From: Serinus canaria
Taxonomy: Eukaryota > Chordata > Aves > Passeriformes > Fringillidae
Direction of reading: 5' to 3'
DNA: 64,000 bases
Assembly: GCF_022539315.1 (NCBI RefSeq)
Contig: NC_066315.1
Coordinates: 22,605,649 to 22,669,648 of the forward strand
Positions 20,324-33,580 of the stretch are shown one piece after another. The notes under the pieces were generated by a model. The model was not told the DNA's origin. It saw nothing but the letters and a program-made list of their open reading frames with translations, and searched no databases. Position 1 is the stretch's first letter; each line of letters starts with the position of its first letter. Position numbers and translations under genes: made by a program.

Positions 20324-22890
20324 ACTGATTTAACTAAGAATGTTGTTCTGTGCTGTAATAGCATTTTATGTATTACTGGAGGCTAGAAATCTTTTGTGAA
20401 TTTTATTTCTAGTCTCTTTTTTACTAAGTTAGGAAATTCACAAGATCTATTTTGTGATTAAAACTAAAAACACTAGTATTTAAAAATTGTGGTTAGAACC
20501 TTGGATGTTTTATTTGAAGGCCTTTTTAAAAATGGATTTTCAAGTATGATATAAAGTGTTCAGCTCTGGAGAGAAATGTCACTCCCTACAAAAAGGGTTA
20601 GGAAGATCATGAAGAATTCTGAAGACTATGAAAGATCCTTTTGAAACACTGTATACAAGCTATAACAACATCTCTCTGGAAAAAGGAATTATCTCTCTGA
20701 AAAGGGAGTTATAACCCTGGGGAGAGATTTTTTAAATCTAGATTTTTTTTTTTTTAAGTGTATATACAAGGACCAATGAGCTTGCATTTTTTTCAGAGTT
20801 GATCTTTTTGGTTAATGGACTTTTCAAGCTGTAGCTTATTTCATTACTGATTAAGACTTAATGTTTTCAGCCTGGTTCTTTAGCACCTTTTAAATTCAGC
20901 TATTTTAAAATGTAGTTATTTCCCCTGCTGCCACCTCATAAATGCAGAAAGTTTCCTATCCTATTTTCTGTAAGACGAGATTTTGAATAACTTTTGAGCT
21001 TCGCTGTGTAGCTCTACAAGGATGTAGAGGGATTGTAAATTCCCAACCTGGGATGTCTTTAAATCACTTTTTTGCCTTCTATAATACAGAGCAGCAGATG
21101 AGCCCTAAGGATCCAAGCTCTTTAATATGGGCTTTGACATTACTTGAAAATTTCATGACAGTGAGTTGAAGAGTGCTATAATTAAAGCAAGCATTTGATT
21201 CTCTCAGGTTTTGGTAAATTGAGATCTTATGTTTAAGATGTCATCCCAGTAAGGAAAGCTGTTTTGATTAGTGGCATTCTGGAGCTTAGTGGATATTTGC
21301 ATTTCGTTAACTCCAGAATATTTTTTTTTTTTTCCTTAAAAAAGGTCAAATCAATTTCTTTAATTCCAGTCCTGAAAACCATTTAGTTTCCTCCTCTAGC
21401 TGTTAGAAGTAGAAACAAGTACTGGACTGGGCAAATCTTGGTCTGTTAAAATTTGTGAAATAACAGTATGCAAAGAAAGACTGTGTTTTAGCTGGCAGAT
21501 CTCAGACTTCAGTGGACTGAGGGAGGAAGCTGATCTCTATCATAATTCCCAGCATAGTCAGTGAAATGACAGGCCTTTAACACAGTGCTTGATTTAACAG
21601 CAGACTTAAGGAATTAACACTAGACAATGAAGAGTATGTAAGGAGATATGCCTCAAAGGCCTAAACATGATACTCTCTTAGGTTTACAGGATATGAGAGT
21701 ATGACTATGAAGTATCTTTTTAAATCAGATCATGACTTGCATGGGATTAGAACATGTGTAATGACATGCAAACCATGAACTTTGCTTTACTGTTAGTCTG
21801 GTTGTCCAACACTGCTGGTTTAGCTGCCCATCTCCTTTAATGCCTTGTAAGGTCAAAGCAAAGGGGCCACTGGTTTGTGATTTAATGTCATCTTGCTTCT
21901 GCATCACTTCAGTGTCTTTTCTTCTTTGTGCCTTGCTTCAGTTATGAGTTGGCCAGTAAATGTTACAGTCAGCATCTGATACACTCTGAGCCTGAATTTG
22001 CAAAGCATTTTGATAATTTTTAAGAGTTGATGAATGTGTCTCTTGGTGACTCAAAAAGGAGCTGAATTTTCAGCATCTCCAGAACAAGAATGACAGCCTG
22101 GCAAACTGTTATTCTACCAGAATATAAGTTTAGCCAGTGTTGTTTTCTGTGCACTTTAATAGCAGATGCCTCTGACAGCTCTTTTGTATTTTGACTTTGA
22201 TTTTTATGTACAGAACTCTAAATTAATATTTGCTGCTGCCTAAACTGGTAACTTGTTGGTTTGAAAATTGTGTCTTTCCAAAAGCCAGAGATGAATGAGT
22301 TATGCAAAGTGGGGCTCCAGAAGATAATGGATTCCAGCATAGGTTTCAGTTAGCAAGAAGACATGTATCATGTTCTATCACCGAAGCATAGCTGGTTTTC
22401 TTTCATCAGTGCTGTTACATATTAACAATATGTTTCTGCTGGATCCTAAGTGAAATTACCTGGGAGTGCTGTGCTGTATTTCCATTGTTACAGAAAGACA
22501 CGGCCAACTTGTGACACTTGAGCTGAGTGCCACTCCAGCATTTCTTTTTTGCTAAGGTTGCCATCGTGCCCAGCACCAGGGCTGGGGAGTGACAGGCCTC
22601 CCTGGATTGGGAGAGAGCACGTGTCCTGCAGGTGTGTCTGCCAGGGAACAGCCTTTGGGGAGCAGTTAGCACTCCTGCCTCTGACCAGCGGCACCTTCCT
22701 GGGCACTGCTGTGCGCAGGACAAGCACTTGGGGTCTTGAACAGAAAGATTTTCATTTGTAGCTTGTGCAGTAAACGTTGGGTGCTCTGGGATTACAGGAA
22801 CCTGTCTTTTTTCAAGTAGTTCCTGTCTAACTTCTTTAAATTGTGTTAAATGTTGGTTCTTTTTATGTGAAACAAAAGATATGTATTTTT

Positions 22891-22896
22891 AATAAA
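22891..22896 (+). terminator. Candidate distal poly(A) signal of CLDN12
   Basis: AATAAA about 3.2 kb after the stop codon, preceded by a T-rich upstream stretch. After it, sequence character changes to intergenic. Confidence 0.55.
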
Positions 22897-23439
22897 AGAC
22901 TCTCATACAGATGCAGTTCATTTGGATTCATTTTATTGAAAACAGTATCTACTAGAATTTGAAAGACTTTACCTTTCAGTATTGATCACCAGACTGTTTT
23001 AAACCTTAACAGGTTTAAAATGTGTATACTGCATTTTAGCTGCCTAATTCTATAGAACTCCTGCTTTTAGCGAAACAAAATAATTTTTTTAAGCATCACA
23101 AAGCTCCAAACCAGCCCTTCTGAAAAGGGGGGATAAGCCAAACTCCTGCCCTCCCATCTGCAGTGCAGGATGTGATGTCAGCTGGAGAATATGCTGCCTC
23201 CTGACCTGTGAAAGTCATTTGGGTATCCCAGGGACTTGTGGCACTCCGGAAGGATGGTGGTAGTTCTTGATGCTTCACTTCTGTTGTGTGCTGCTCCTGG
23301 CTACTACAGCTCAGCAGGTTACAGTGACTCAGTACTGAGCTGTGGAATCCTCTGAATCCTTCCCCCTCAGGGAAATCCCCCAGGGCATTGCCTTGGAAAA
23401 ATACCATAAAGTTTTCCACAGAAAGGACTTCCCCATGGA

Positions 23440-23780
23440 GTCTTGCACAACACCATGATCCACCCCATTCCTTTCCCCCTATGTCCCAAGTTCTCATGGT
23501 TTCTCCTTTCCCTGTTTCCTCACTGGTTGTGGTATCCCTGGTGGCTGGCCCGTCTTCCCTGTAGGCTGATGCCCTGCCCCTTGTGCCGCCCCCCTGCCCT
23601 CAGCCCAGTGGCCACTGACCCCATACTACACCTTGTGCACACCACATGGCTTGGTCTTTTGTCCCTGGTTTCCCTTTGGTGTGGTGGATGCAATAAACCT
23701 CACTGGAGCTGGCCTTACAAAAAAGGCCCTTCTGCCTCTCTTTGCTGAGCTAGCTGTGGTGAGTGGGACTGTGTGGACTT
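23440..23780 (+). mobile_element. Possible degenerate LTR remnant
   Basis: C/T-rich sequence leads into AATAAA (23692-23697, 'gcaataaacctcactggagc'), then a short segment ending 'tctttgctgag'. This layout resembles the U3-R-U5 part of an avian retroviral LTR. I cannot define both ends or a target duplication, so this is a tentative call. Confidence 0.3.
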
Positions 23781-26700
23781 GAGTGCCTTGCCTGAATGCT
23801 TCCCCAGGCAGCTTTTCCACAGGAGATGCTTACTGGGGAATAGCTATAGGTAGCAGCTACCATAACATCTAAACCCATATGGCTACCCTGAGCCTTTCTC
23901 CATTGTTCAGGGGAGAAATACAAAATCCCTTTGAGTGGGGAAAATGCTGATTCCATAGTTCAAGTTCACAAAACCTGAATTATTTTGCAGAATAGAGTGA
24001 CACTTGCTGGTAATTCCTCAGGATTTCTAGTCTTCCCAACTGGCATTCTAGGAGATTGGGGTTTTATCTCTTTTGGGAAATAGATTGTATGAGAACTGTT
24101 CTTGTGGAGTAGGCACAGTAAAAAGCAGTTGTCAGTACTGCAACTCATTTGAGGGGGTGTAAAAATGATTTTATAATCTGTGCTTCAGTGGGTTCATTTC
24201 CTCCTTTGCTGTCACTTTCAGACAGGCCTCCTCTCTTTTTGATCTGGTATAAACCTAGAGGCTGGCTGCTTCAATGTTGGCGTAAATACTGGGATGCAGA
24301 GAACTCCGTTTCTCCCAAAATGTGGGAGTGACTCATTTTTTTCCTATTAAAATTCCTAAAAAACTATCCCACCTATTTGTGCTCATTGGAAACAAGTATC
24401 TTGGCCGTTTTTTCCCTTTATTTCACAGGTCTTGAGTTTACATGTGTGGTTCATTAGGTGTGTAATGTTACTTATCCCTTCATGTACCTACTGAGCAGCA
24501 GTGCACCTCAGAAGCAGCATAAGCTTTCCTGTAAGATTTTTGTTCCACTGCTACATCATTGTTCATCAAGAGGGACATACAGAGGCCTCATTGGAGGGTA
24601 AGAAGTTTTTACTGTTTTCAAAACTGCTTTTTGTCTCTGTACCAGAGTCAACTTGGTTACTCAGGTGTTAGGCTGGGCAGTATAGGGCCAGCCTTGTCTT
24701 CTGGATGTGGCAGCCGCAAGGAGATGTAAAGGCTGAGAAAGGGCAGTAGAAATTGTGGTGAGCTGTAGTGTATGAGTTACTGATTGTTTTGAGGAGAGAG
24801 ACCAGACAACTGGACTTCCAAGAGCTGTTGTTGTCGTAGTTTCTGTTCTAACAAAGAGAAAAATATGTAATGAAAGCTCTAAGTATTCGAATAAGCTTTA
24901 CTCAACATCCAAGACTCCTAGAGGAATATAAGTAAACACAGCATGCAAGTACTGCCCAGGCAGGATGTGTCCTTGGGGACCCCAGACATTGACCCAAGTG
25001 CTCAGTACCACTTCTTAGCTATATGCCATGCCTGCTGTGTGGCCATCACTGCCAAGGCTGACATTTTACCACCAAAGCTTGATGCTCTCCAGTCTCTCTG
25101 TGGTCTTATCACCCCATTACAGCCCTTCCACCAGTCAGAGGGTCTGTAACCATTGATACTGCTCTAGTTTTCTTGCCAAAGCCACAATATGTTTATAAGC
25201 AAATGTGTAAGATCATTTACAAATTCACGCTGGAGTTGAAATAAATACTAGCAGTTATGTCAAAACTAAGTTGTTTCCTAAAACAGGTCCTGGATCTATC
25301 TTCTGTTACTGCAGACTCTCTGTGACCTACAGAGAGTCAAGAGGCTTCAGCATGTGATTTTTTTGATGGGTAAATATAGTCTGCTACCAGGAGATGAAAT
25401 CATGTCTTATTGCTCCTTTTGCTGTTTATCTTTTCTGCTTATTTAGTTTTCAGTCCCCCAGGTGGCTAATCTGGTCTGCCTCCTGGTCACAAGCTCTACT
25501 GCCAACAAAAAGTGGGAGTATGTGGTGGAAGAAAGGCAAGATGGCAGTCTTAGGTTGATTCTTCATGAAACCTTGCTTTGATACCTTTGTTTCCTCACTT
25601 AGTGAGAAATTTTCATAAGAAAGATTCTGTTAATTTGAATTTTTTAAGGTGGTTTGTGTTTATCAATTGTAGAAGTTGGTGAAAACTGCTGCATTTGGAG
25701 AAAAAACACAGAACATTAATTAGCAAGGCAAAAAAAAATCATGTTTCAAAACATTTCAAAGTTTTTTCTTTTGTTCCTTTCATTTCATTCTAATTCATTC
25801 AGAAAGACAGTATTGCAAGAAAAAAAGGTAATGAAGCACAAAAAGGAGTTCACTTCTATTGAATTTGAAGATCACAGTGCTTTATACCATGTATGTATGC
25901 CAAAACTGATGATGATTTTAGTAAGAAAAGAGCTTATTTTTTAGTAGATGAATCGTGCCAGATAGTAAGCTATTCATTTATAGGCTAAATGTGAATAGCT
26001 TAGTGTTATCTCAAGGACTCAGCACCATGGATTACTGTCATTTCACTGTTTTGACTCTTTAATCAAGTCAGCAACAATAAAATGCTCAGGTTCTTTCTAC
26101 TGTTTTGCTATGGTGTTCTGTAGATAGGTTGAATTTCCTGGCAAAACTGTCATCTTGGGAAGCAGCTGGAAGGAATTGTATTCTCACAAAATGGGCTTAA
26201 TGGAGGGCATGTTTTCTATGGTACAGCTTCAGGTGAGTGAGATTGCACAAATTTAGCTGCCTTCTGTTGCTGCCTATTCTGTTTGATTCAATTATACATC
26301 TCCCAGGGAAGGCCTTGAGAACACAAGCCCAGTCATCAAAAAAACATACTCACCTTTCTGCTCTTTGTTAGGCTTGTGGTGGGAGCACCTTCAGATCTAA
26401 CTTGTTACCTGCAACTCTGACCAAATGCTGTTGACCTCCACAGGTGCAGAGATGAGGACATTTCCCTTGCAAATACTTGGGAGAGTCAACTGAACAGCTG
26501 GGAAAGAGCTGGCTCTGCAAGCTTGATGGCATGCTGGGACACTGGCAGCCACAACACCACGAGGTTTCTGGTGCTGTGGCTAAGCTGAGAGGCTGGTGGG
26601 GCTTTCAGCAGTTCCTGTGGCAGCTGTTATGGAGCTCATTGTTCATTAAGCAGCAGCAGTCCCAGTTAGTTTGCATGTACACTCCCAAATGCTGTGTGGC

Positions 26701-29700
26701 TGCACCTTAATTAGCAGAGGAGTTATGAGAACCCTGAGAACTGCTAATCTTGGCGGCTGATGCCTGCATGCCTCACTTGAGAAGTCCTCTGGGAGCTGTA
26801 ATTCTCTCAGGCTCTCAGCACTAATCTACTTAGAGCTGCTATAGAAGATCTTGAACACTTGGCAGAACAGAATTTGCTCAGAGTGAATTTCGCTACTCAT
26901 GGTAAGATTCAAACCCATCACAAACACTTTTTGGTTTGAAACTCACTAAAAGAACACAATGAGGTCTTATTAGACATATAACATGAAAACAACATGATTT
27001 GATAAAATATGCCTCTGAGCTTCTTGAGTGTGCATACAAAAGTACTAAAACCCTGCAGCTTTTGACTCTCCAGTCAGCCAAGATTACCATTTCTAGAGAA
27101 GAAAGGTTTCTGTACCTAGAAAATTGTCCTTTTCTTCTAAGAGCCTTTCTCTATATCATAACTGTCTTTGTTTCATGGATGGCTTCATTCCCTAAAGAAT
27201 TTCAGAGTCCTTCTCCTGCTTTCCTAGCATGGGGAAGTCAGTTCTCTGGGTCCATAAGTCCACAGCAGCCCTACAGGTACCATTTCTTATAAGACAGTAT
27301 CTCAGGTGACATGTCATTATTTTTGATGGGCCCCAAAGATGGCATAAGGGACTGCAGAAGCTCCTGTATGGTCTGTCAAAGATAACATAACCCTAGATTT
27401 GCTTGAATATTATCGTAAGTTAGCAAACTAAAATTGGTCAGGTTTCCTGGGTTGGTTCTTACAGCTATTTTTACAGTGTTTTGCATTTCATCTTGATATT
27501 AGCCTTTACTGAAATACTTCAACACATTTTCTTGTGTTTATTTCTGGCTCTGGTCCCACATCTTTCTAACAGAATTAAACACAAGTTCCTAATGGCAGAG
27601 AGCTATCAATTTGTTTTATCAATTTCTTTTTTTGAGCTCTTAAAGTTTCCTCTATGGCTTTAAATTATTATTACATTTCTTAAAAATATTGTCTGTGTTC
27701 AGCTACTGTGTCTGTTGTGTCTCTTATCACTTGTCCAAAGTGCACAACTCTGGCTGGACGTAAGAAGGGAAAATGTAGAAGGCAGCATTTCCTTTTCCAT
27801 TGGCATAGGCATGGAAGAAAATATCAGAAATTTGGGCATAGAGTTTAAATCGGAAATTCCCACTCAGTATATGACCCCTCTAATAAACAAGTCTGTCACC
27901 CACTGCCTAGAAAGAAATTATCTATAAATCAAAATAAGGATTTGATCACAGTTGTGTTGAAAATGTCTGAGATGTAAAAGCAGACATTTGTAAACTACCA
28001 GATTCCCAACATTACAGTTCAGCAGCACAAGCAAGGAGATTTGGACAGGATGGTGTGTTCATGGGAGCATTTGTAAAGCCGCAACTTTCTAAAACAGCAG
28101 TTATCTGGTTTGGTTAATACAGGTGAGTGGATTTTGTGAAACTAATCAGGGTAATCAGCAGTATCTTCTCTGTACTTTAATTTTTTCATAGCAGCATCAT
28201 ATAAGTACTTGCTACAGTCAAAATTCCAGATGAGGTAATTTGGGGATCTGTGTTGTAATTATACATTCCCATTTTTAAATAAGGTTGGGAGTTTTATATT
28301 GCATATGACAGAAGGGATTCCTTTTCTGTGATGGTGTAGAACTGGTATTACATGAAATTCCTGGGCAATCATTAGATACAGATACTATGTCTTAATTGGT
28401 CTGAATTAAAGTGATGGAGGGAAGAAGACAGCCCAAAGCCACAATAGGATGTTTTGGTATTAGGATTCTTGAATTACTTAAGTTGATCCAAGAGGCAAAT
28501 TATATTAACACTTTGTATTGAAAAAAACCAGAACAGAGATATATGAGATCTCAGTACGAGTTTTTGCATAGCTATATGGCATTCTGAACCAAATCCAAGT
28601 CTGCAGCAGGGGAAAGAAAAGTTGAAGTGCTGACAAGGCAGGAAATATACAATATTAAGGAAAATATCCGATGTCCAACTGAAACAGTCTGTTAACTCAT
28701 ATGATATAGATTGTGAAATGCCAAGAGAAAATCTGGTCCTCTCACAGTTTAGAAAATGGACTAAATAAGAGCAGCTGTGTGGGTAAATAATTATCCCATA
28801 CTTTGGCATTAAAATGTTGGCTGATTTTTACCAGTTTTTGACAAAGGAAGTCTTTCACATGCAAGATAAGTCCTGGGAAATAACAGCCAAAGGATATTAT
28901 CTGTCAGTTTGTTAAACCAATAGTGGAGTTAGTAATTTCTGGAATGCAACAGAAGAACCCTTCTTTTGTTGGGCTGCTGTTTTGTGACTCTCCCATTTAC
29001 CTTACCCCAAGTGACTGTTAAACTACAATGTCTCTTGCCCAGCTATGACTGAGGCAAGACAAAATAAAAGCCAATGATAAATACAAAACATGCAATTAAG
29101 TACCATTACATGAATTCATTCTGGGAAAAATGCAGAATCTTGGAAACAGATTTCTCAAGAGAGCAAGCACAATTTAAAAGAGCATGATCTGCATGGCATT
29201 ATATCCATGTTCCCAGGAAAAACCTGTGCTCAGTTAAATCTCAATAGAGATCCACAGGAAATCACAAGCTGCCTATCTTATTTCATAGCTAGACGCTGTT
29301 CTGCAAGGTTTTAATTACAGAGGTGCTGTGGCAAGAGCTTTGGTATCCAAGTTTAGTGTGAGACATACGGATGAAAGTCAAGCTGTCCTTTAATTGTAAT
29401 TGTGGTGTAGCTGGCTCTTAGGGGTGTCCCTGTGTGCACACTCGGTGCCACAAACTCTTAAACTCCCTGGGTGCTCCAGGAATTCCTCAGCTACTCCCTG
29501 CACAGAAGAGACACACAGCTGAGCAAAGGCAAGGTGACAGACTTGGCTCCTCCTCAGCTCCACAATAAAGCGATCTGACTAACTATTGCAAAAGATTTTC
29601 AGGTGAGGAATTCAGACAGTTCTGAGAGTTCCTCCCAAGCAGCTCCTGCTGCTTCCAAGACAAATTTCTACACCTGAATTTGTCCCATAACCTCTTGGGT

Positions 29701-32700
29701 GAAGAATGTGGCCCTTTCAGACCCTCCTGGTGGTTCCTGCTGCAGAACTGCTGGGATTGCATGCAGGTAGGATGCATGCAAATTTTAGAAACTGTTCTTG
29801 TAAATACAGACATGGTCACACAGGGCAGTCTTTTTGCACATAGTTAATACAGCAAGATGTTTTAGTTTAAAGTACTATATGACAATGGATAATGCACATG
29901 CTGAAGCAGTCACACAGGATCAGGAGCCAGCTGGCATGAAAGAGTATTGAGAATTGAGCAGAGAAGCAGTTAAGGGAGTCTCCCCTGACCCAGCGACTCC
30001 TGTCAGTACCCAGACTGCAACCAACCCTTCTGCCTGGGAGATCTCAGCAACAGCCTATGCCAAGGCCCCAGACACTATTTTTTTTGAAAACTCTGTCCAT
30101 TTTTAATGCAACACTGCTCCGCCAGAAACTAAATCAGCCCTGCCATTGAAGAAACATTGCTTTTAACAATTAGTCTTTGTCTAAATATGTCCAATGCTTT
30201 TCAAGATAAATTAGTTAGCCCTGCTAGGAGCGATCAGTTTGATGCATTATATATTAGAAAACTCATCACTCTATCTTTTTTGAAATATTAGCAAGGACTA
30301 AATGTTAACAGCTGTTTATGCACTGCCAGATTTGACTGGCATTTCAGTTTGAAGCATTTGGCTTGTCATTTTGGTGATAGTAGTGTTACAATAGAGACTA
30401 TAATTAACTAAACTAACAAGAGATTATAATTCAATATGACTGAAATTCAGTACTATTAACCAGTCTGTAGAACAATGCACATAAAACTATTCCCAACTAT
30501 TCCTTAAAAAAAATCTTTGTTAGAAAAACATGTAGGCCAGAAAGCAAGAATTTTCACTATATGCCTTTTTTGATGAGACTAGTATTTTTCTCTCTCAGTA
30601 TAACCACAAGATAATTGAGTAATTATGCAGATCCTCTTCTAAAACTATGTTTATTCCCTAAACATTGTGTGTGGTCACCTGAGTACTGTACAGTGAAAAT
30701 AAAGGAACAGCAGCTGCAACCAGCACCCTTAGCAGAGACACTGGACTGCTCCTATGTATTCCTCTAGGCTACCTCTGCAAGCAAAAACTCACTGTGGGTG
30801 CAACACTTAGTTCCATGACAGCAAAACCCCACATCAGCTGAGAAGACTGACTTTCTTTAACTGTCCCAGCAGTGTTCAGCTGATCATGTCCAAATTTAAT
30901 AATACTATTTAACAGCCAGTCTCTGGTTTAATCCCAGGGTTTGTCTGAAAGCTGAAATCGGGCTCTTGCATTTATAGCAAACCCACAAAAACCTTGAATA
31001 ACCCACACTGCTCTGATCTCTGCAAACATCTGCAATCTGTGTTTTTGCAGAACCAGAGCTCAGTTGTTTATGATACTTCCCACTTCTAATTATTAGCACC
31101 TCCAAGAGATCTGTTTCACCAAAGATTATTTATGGAAGACTGGTTATTATATGACAGAAGGTGGACATTGACCTGGAAGATCTAATTTTCTGTATCTGAC
31201 CTCGAGAAATTGTCTGAACTCATAGTTGCACATTTTGATCTGTAAAATAGTATTTTTAATATTTTTCAGAAGATAATTGTAGTTGATAGTTGATTTTATT
31301 ACAATCTGAATAGACTCTTAAGGAAGACTATATGAAGGTGTAAGTCCTTACTCAGCAGATCTGCTCCCTGTAGGTATTTAATCACTTCGTACTTTGACGA
31401 AGCACTAGATCTCACACAAACCCTCTCACATGACTTCAACAATGCCCTGAAGCCTTTATGTGAAGCCAACAGACATTTAAGCTGGTCCTGCAATTGAGAA
31501 AACAAACAAACAAACAAAAGCCCATGGGGTACAATTCCTCCTCTGCTGTGCCAGAACAAGAATTTGGTCCTCTGCTCAGTGAACCCATGGAGTATCCCTG
31601 ATCTCGCTGAAAAAGTAACTTCCAGTTGCATCAGTTCTCTATAGGACTACAGATAGGTTTTGTTGCATGTACCACGGTGCTTTTCAGCTGCAAGAACAAG
31701 TACTCAGGGAGAGAGAAGTACAGACTGCTTTTTGTGGGAACACTGATCTTATTACAAACCAAATTGCAACCTGAAGATACATTCATGGTCCAGCCAGTCA
31801 CAAACCAAAAAAAGCTTTTTGAACAACGTAGTGCTGCAGTAAAAGTCTTTTACGAGGGCCTATGTTCATAAGTCCAACACAGAAAAAAACTCAGTGACAT
31901 TCAAATCACTTTTGTGACTCCTCAGCTGAATTATTTACACATGCTGCAATCAGGCAAGCTGGGTAAACTCCACCACAGTGATGAAGTAATACTGCCACTA
32001 AGGGAATCAACTGAACACACCCAGATTTTGTAACCCATATATCACCTTTGAGATTGTTGGCACTGGTGATAAAGGAAAATAAACAAGCTAAAAAAAAAAG
32101 ACAAGATTCTGTCAGCCCAATCTGTTCCTCATTCAGATACCCAGTGAGTGGCTCATTAAGCTGTTCTATCACAACGATGAAGCAGAGATGAGGCAAAGGG
32201 GCCAGATGTGATGCTGAGAATGCATGAGAAACACTGTTCAAAACCCCAGCAAAATCTACAGAGCTGAAAAAAATCTTTATCATTTGAAATATGTATGGAC
32301 TTACAAAATAATCAAAATCTGGTTTTAGTTCTGAGATTTTTTTTTCCTCCAATCTTAATATATACTGACTTGTTCCAAAGTCAGTTTCTTGGTAGATCAC
32401 TTTTCTTGTCATCTACACTCCATTTCCTGGCAATTTATGTCTGCTGAGGGAGTGGCTACCTAACCAAGAGAAAAAGTGTTTCATTACTGAAGGAATAGTT
32501 ATTGTGAGAGAATTACCACAGCTGTTCATAAATTATATTAATGGGTTTTTTCCCCCAAAGGCATAATAAAACTAAATTTGAGAAGACGGATGTATCCATA
32601 CTTCTGAAGAGCTCTCAGCAAATTCTGTTTTCCCCTCCTCTCCCACTTGGCTGCAGCTAAATACTTCCTCTAACATAACTGCATTGGAAGCAAGTCAATG

Positions 32701-32793
32701 AAAAAACCCAAATTCTGGAAAGCTTGGAATTTGAGCTGTTTTAGGAGAAATCACTCTTCACTGAATACATAAAAACATCCAAAAATAAGATTT

Positions 32794-32808
32794 AAAAAAA
32801 AAAAAAAA
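32794..32808 (+). repeat. Poly-A run
   Basis: A run of about 15 A residues in intergenic sequence. No element that it could be the tail of is evident immediately 5'. Confidence 0.8.
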
Positions 32809-33487
32809 GTGAAAGGATTTCCCCTTTGCCTCAAATATAATTCAGTGCAATCAGGTGGAATATAACATAAGCTTTGACAAAAAAAAAGGAAATTAATAAG
32901 AACAGCTCTATAAAGTCACTTCAAGGGCACTTTTAACTCAGTATCTCACCTAAAATAGCAGTCAACAACAAATGCCTAAGGAAGACTGTCAGAACAAAGC
33001 AATCATATAATGCATCTTCCTCAGCAATTGCACACATGGTTCAGGGACTTTCTGAACCAGAGGTATCTGGATATTTAATAACTGTTAACAGACATATTTA
33101 TAGAAAAAATTCCAAACTTTTGGCCTAATCTAAACTTTTAATGTCCTTAATATCCAGAGTTTCACAATTTAAGTCACTTTATTTTCTTCTAGGAACCTTT
33201 TTTTTTTCGTTCTTCTACATGATAATTGTCTTCAATGACCTCTAGGTCTTCTATTAGAAAAAAGCCCTTCTGTGTTCATTTTTTCTGTGCCTTTCATGAC
33301 TTGATACACCTCTGGCATATGCCTCCCTAGTCTATTATTACTTGGAAACAGTTCCTTATCTTTGGCAGTCTTTGTCCGTCACCTGTGTCTTTCTAATATC
33401 CCAAGAGCCCATTCCAAGTGACTTCAGGAAACAAGAAAAAAAGTTTTTCAGGGCATAAAGATTTATAGGCTTGTACACATGGTAAAA

Positions 33488-33580
33488 CCTGGTCTTCAGA
33501 TGTCCCTGCTCATTGCAGAGGAGTGGTACTACATTACCTTTAAAGGCTCCTTCCAACCCAAACCTTCAAGGATTCTGCCA
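33488..33580 (+). mobile_element. CR1 LINE 3'-tail fragment
   Basis: Reads 'cctggtcttcagatgtccct' and then 'aaggctccttccaacccaaa', matching the last part of the CR1 3' end in sense orientation. It is short and diverged. The 5' limit is uncertain. Confidence 0.65.

Larger units (their letters stand above)
19702..22915 (+). other. CLDN12: CLDN12 3' untranslated region (end approximate)
   Basis: About 3.2 kb of AT-rich sequence with poly-T tracts (about 19898-19912, 20744-20755 and 21318-21333) and no supported gene. AATAAA hexamers at 20318-20323 and 22891-22896 suggest a short and a long 3' UTR isoform. Human CLDN12 also has a long 3' UTR. Confidence 0.6.
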
